DNA of 24,098 nt from a virus: the IMG/VR virus record IMGVR_UViG_3300020394_000015, positions 1 to 24,098 of that record. The stretch is one strand, 5' to 3'. A program made the position numbers and the translations under genes. How positions within the stretch are numbered: position 1 is the stretch's first letter; each line of letters starts with the position of its first letter. Positions 23,466-24,098 of the stretch are shown in pieces. The notes under the pieces were generated by a model. It did not search any database. It was given only the letters and a program-made list of their open reading frames with translations, and had not been told where the DNA came from.

Positions 23466-23942
23466 TTGGATTATCCACAGATTGATATACCAGAAAGTTT
23501 AGTACCGCCTAAAACAATTTTTTATCCACCTGTGGCAGACGTTCCATATCTAGACCCTTTACTTCTTCCAAGTCTGGAACAGGTAGAGTCGGGTTTGGGA
23601 GGTCAGGAATCTTCTGCTGAAGAAGGTAAATCATCTTCAAAGGAGGAAGGGTTAGAAGTAAAACCAGAGACAATACCGACAAACCTGCCAAACACCAAAG
23701 AGCTTTTATCAACTGAAGAACCTGTAGCTACATTTAATATACCTTTTTTTGGGGAAATGCCTATACCTGCCCCAGAAGTCATAGCATCTAGTGTTATAGC
23801 TAGTGGTGTATCAGCTACAGCAGCAGTGACAGGTTCAATAGTTTTGCAAAGCGTTATTAATCAGCTAAAGAAAGTAATGACAAAGATATTTAAGAAAGTA
23901 CTTAAAAAAGAGATTACTAATCAGAAAAAAGATCAGAGTTAG
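23466..23942 (+). CDS. Proline-rich protein with one probable membrane segment and basic tail
   Basis: This 158-residue protein uses a TTG start directly after the previous stop, with GGGAG four to five bases upstream; no nearby in-frame ATG exists. Residues 1-40 are rich in Pro, Tyr and Leu (PPKTIFYPPVADVPYLDPLL), residues 41-80 are acidic and Ser/Gly-rich, residues 92-104 are again Pro-rich (IPFFGEMPIPAPE), residues about 105-131 form an Ala/Ser/Val/Ile hydrophobic segment, and residues 134-156 are strongly basic (KKVMTKIFKKVLKKEI). This order (long outside region, one membrane helix, positive tail) could suit a holin-like or membrane-anchored lysis protein, and T7 has its holin gene after the fibre gene. 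A virion role is equally possible. I do not recognise the family. Confidence 0.7.
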   Translation: MDYPQIDIPESLVPPKTIFYPPVADVPYLDPLLLPSLEQVESGLGGQESSAEEGKSSSKEEGLEVKPETIPTNLPNTKELLSTEEPVATFNIPFFGEMPIPAPEVIASSVIASGVSATAAVTGSIVLQSVINQLKKVMTKIFKKVLKKEITNQKKDQS

Positions 23943-24098
23943 CTTTAACATAACTTCGTATATTGATTACATCACTACAGATATATGCGAACTTAGATTT
24001 AGGATTTATCATGTAACCGCTTGCGTGAAGCTGCCCACACTTCAAAACTCTCACTAATTGCTTATCATGGACTTGCTTGTCTAGTTCTTCTTTGGCTA
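23917..24098 (-). CDS. Possible minus-strand gene, 3' end only (runs off window)
   Basis: On the minus strand one frame is open from the right edge to a TAG at 23919-23917, about 60 codons, ending in the residues YVKANSDLFSD and containing LVRVLKCGQLHASGYMINPK. The plus strand from 23943 has no ORF of note. The composition looks protein-like (no low-complexity runs), and 60 codons without a stop are uncommon in AT-rich DNA. It would be convergent with the preceding gene and overlap its last 26 bases. No family is recognised. All other genes here are on the plus strand, so a chance open frame remains possible. Confidence 0.4.
   Translation of the reverse strand, partial: AKEELDKQVHDKQLVRVLKCGQLHASGYMINPKSKFAYICSDVINIRSYVKANSDLFSD

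Overview
This window is the late half of an AT-rich, T7-like podovirus genome (Autographiviridae-type gene order). Every convincing gene reads left to right on the + strand, packed end to end with overlaps or gaps of a few bases. The protein style points to a marine phage of picocyanobacteria or SAR11-like bacteria: a P-SSP7-like capsid protein, small lysine-rich proteins beside the capsid genes, a plastocyanin-like Cys-His-Met motif and RCC1-like repeats in the tail fibre, and many starts without a Shine-Dalgarno site. The host is inferred, not seen. No cellular genes, tRNAs, insertion sequences, integrase or CRISPR array were found.

Layout. Bases 1-1790 are the end of the DNA-metabolism module: the 3' part of a primase-helicase (T7 gp4 type), then a 5'-3' exonuclease (gp6 type) that overlaps it by 4 bases. 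Bases 1791-1920 are a non-coding boundary with two hairpins, the first terminator-like. Bases 1921-2701 hold three small genes in the place of T7 genes 6.5-7.3; two encode Met-Cys proteins that resemble ejected virion proteins. Bases 2708-6839 are the head module: portal (gp8), scaffold (gp9), major capsid (gp10) and three small, mostly very basic proteins. A strong intrinsic terminator follows the capsid gene, the position of T7 T-phi, and a 39-residue basic ORF starts at its T-tract. Bases 7019-10080 encode the tail tube and nozzle proteins (gp11, gp12). Bases 10082-18999 encode the ejection proteins: gp13-like (GNAT fold), gp14-like, a 1137-residue gp15-like protein with a C-terminal glucosaminidase domain, and a 1473-residue gp16-like protein. 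Bases 19002-23203 encode two tail fibre proteins: a short gp17-type adaptor and a long multidomain fibre. Two small genes follow, then a possible minus-strand gene runs off the right edge.

How the genes work together. Scaffold and capsid build the procapsid on the portal; gp11/gp12 form the tail; gp13-16 are packaged and injected to build a channel through the envelope, with the glucosaminidase on gp15 likely opening peptidoglycan; the adaptor joins the long fibre to the tail for receptor binding. RNA polymerase, DNA polymerase, terminase and a recognisable lysis cassette are not in the window.

Most distinctive points: the cell-wall enzyme sits on gp15 instead of gp16; the long fibre combines carbohydrate-binding-like, cupredoxin-like and seven-repeat RCC1-like regions; very basic mini-proteins surround the capsid genes; and exonuclease follows helicase with no DNA polymerase between them.
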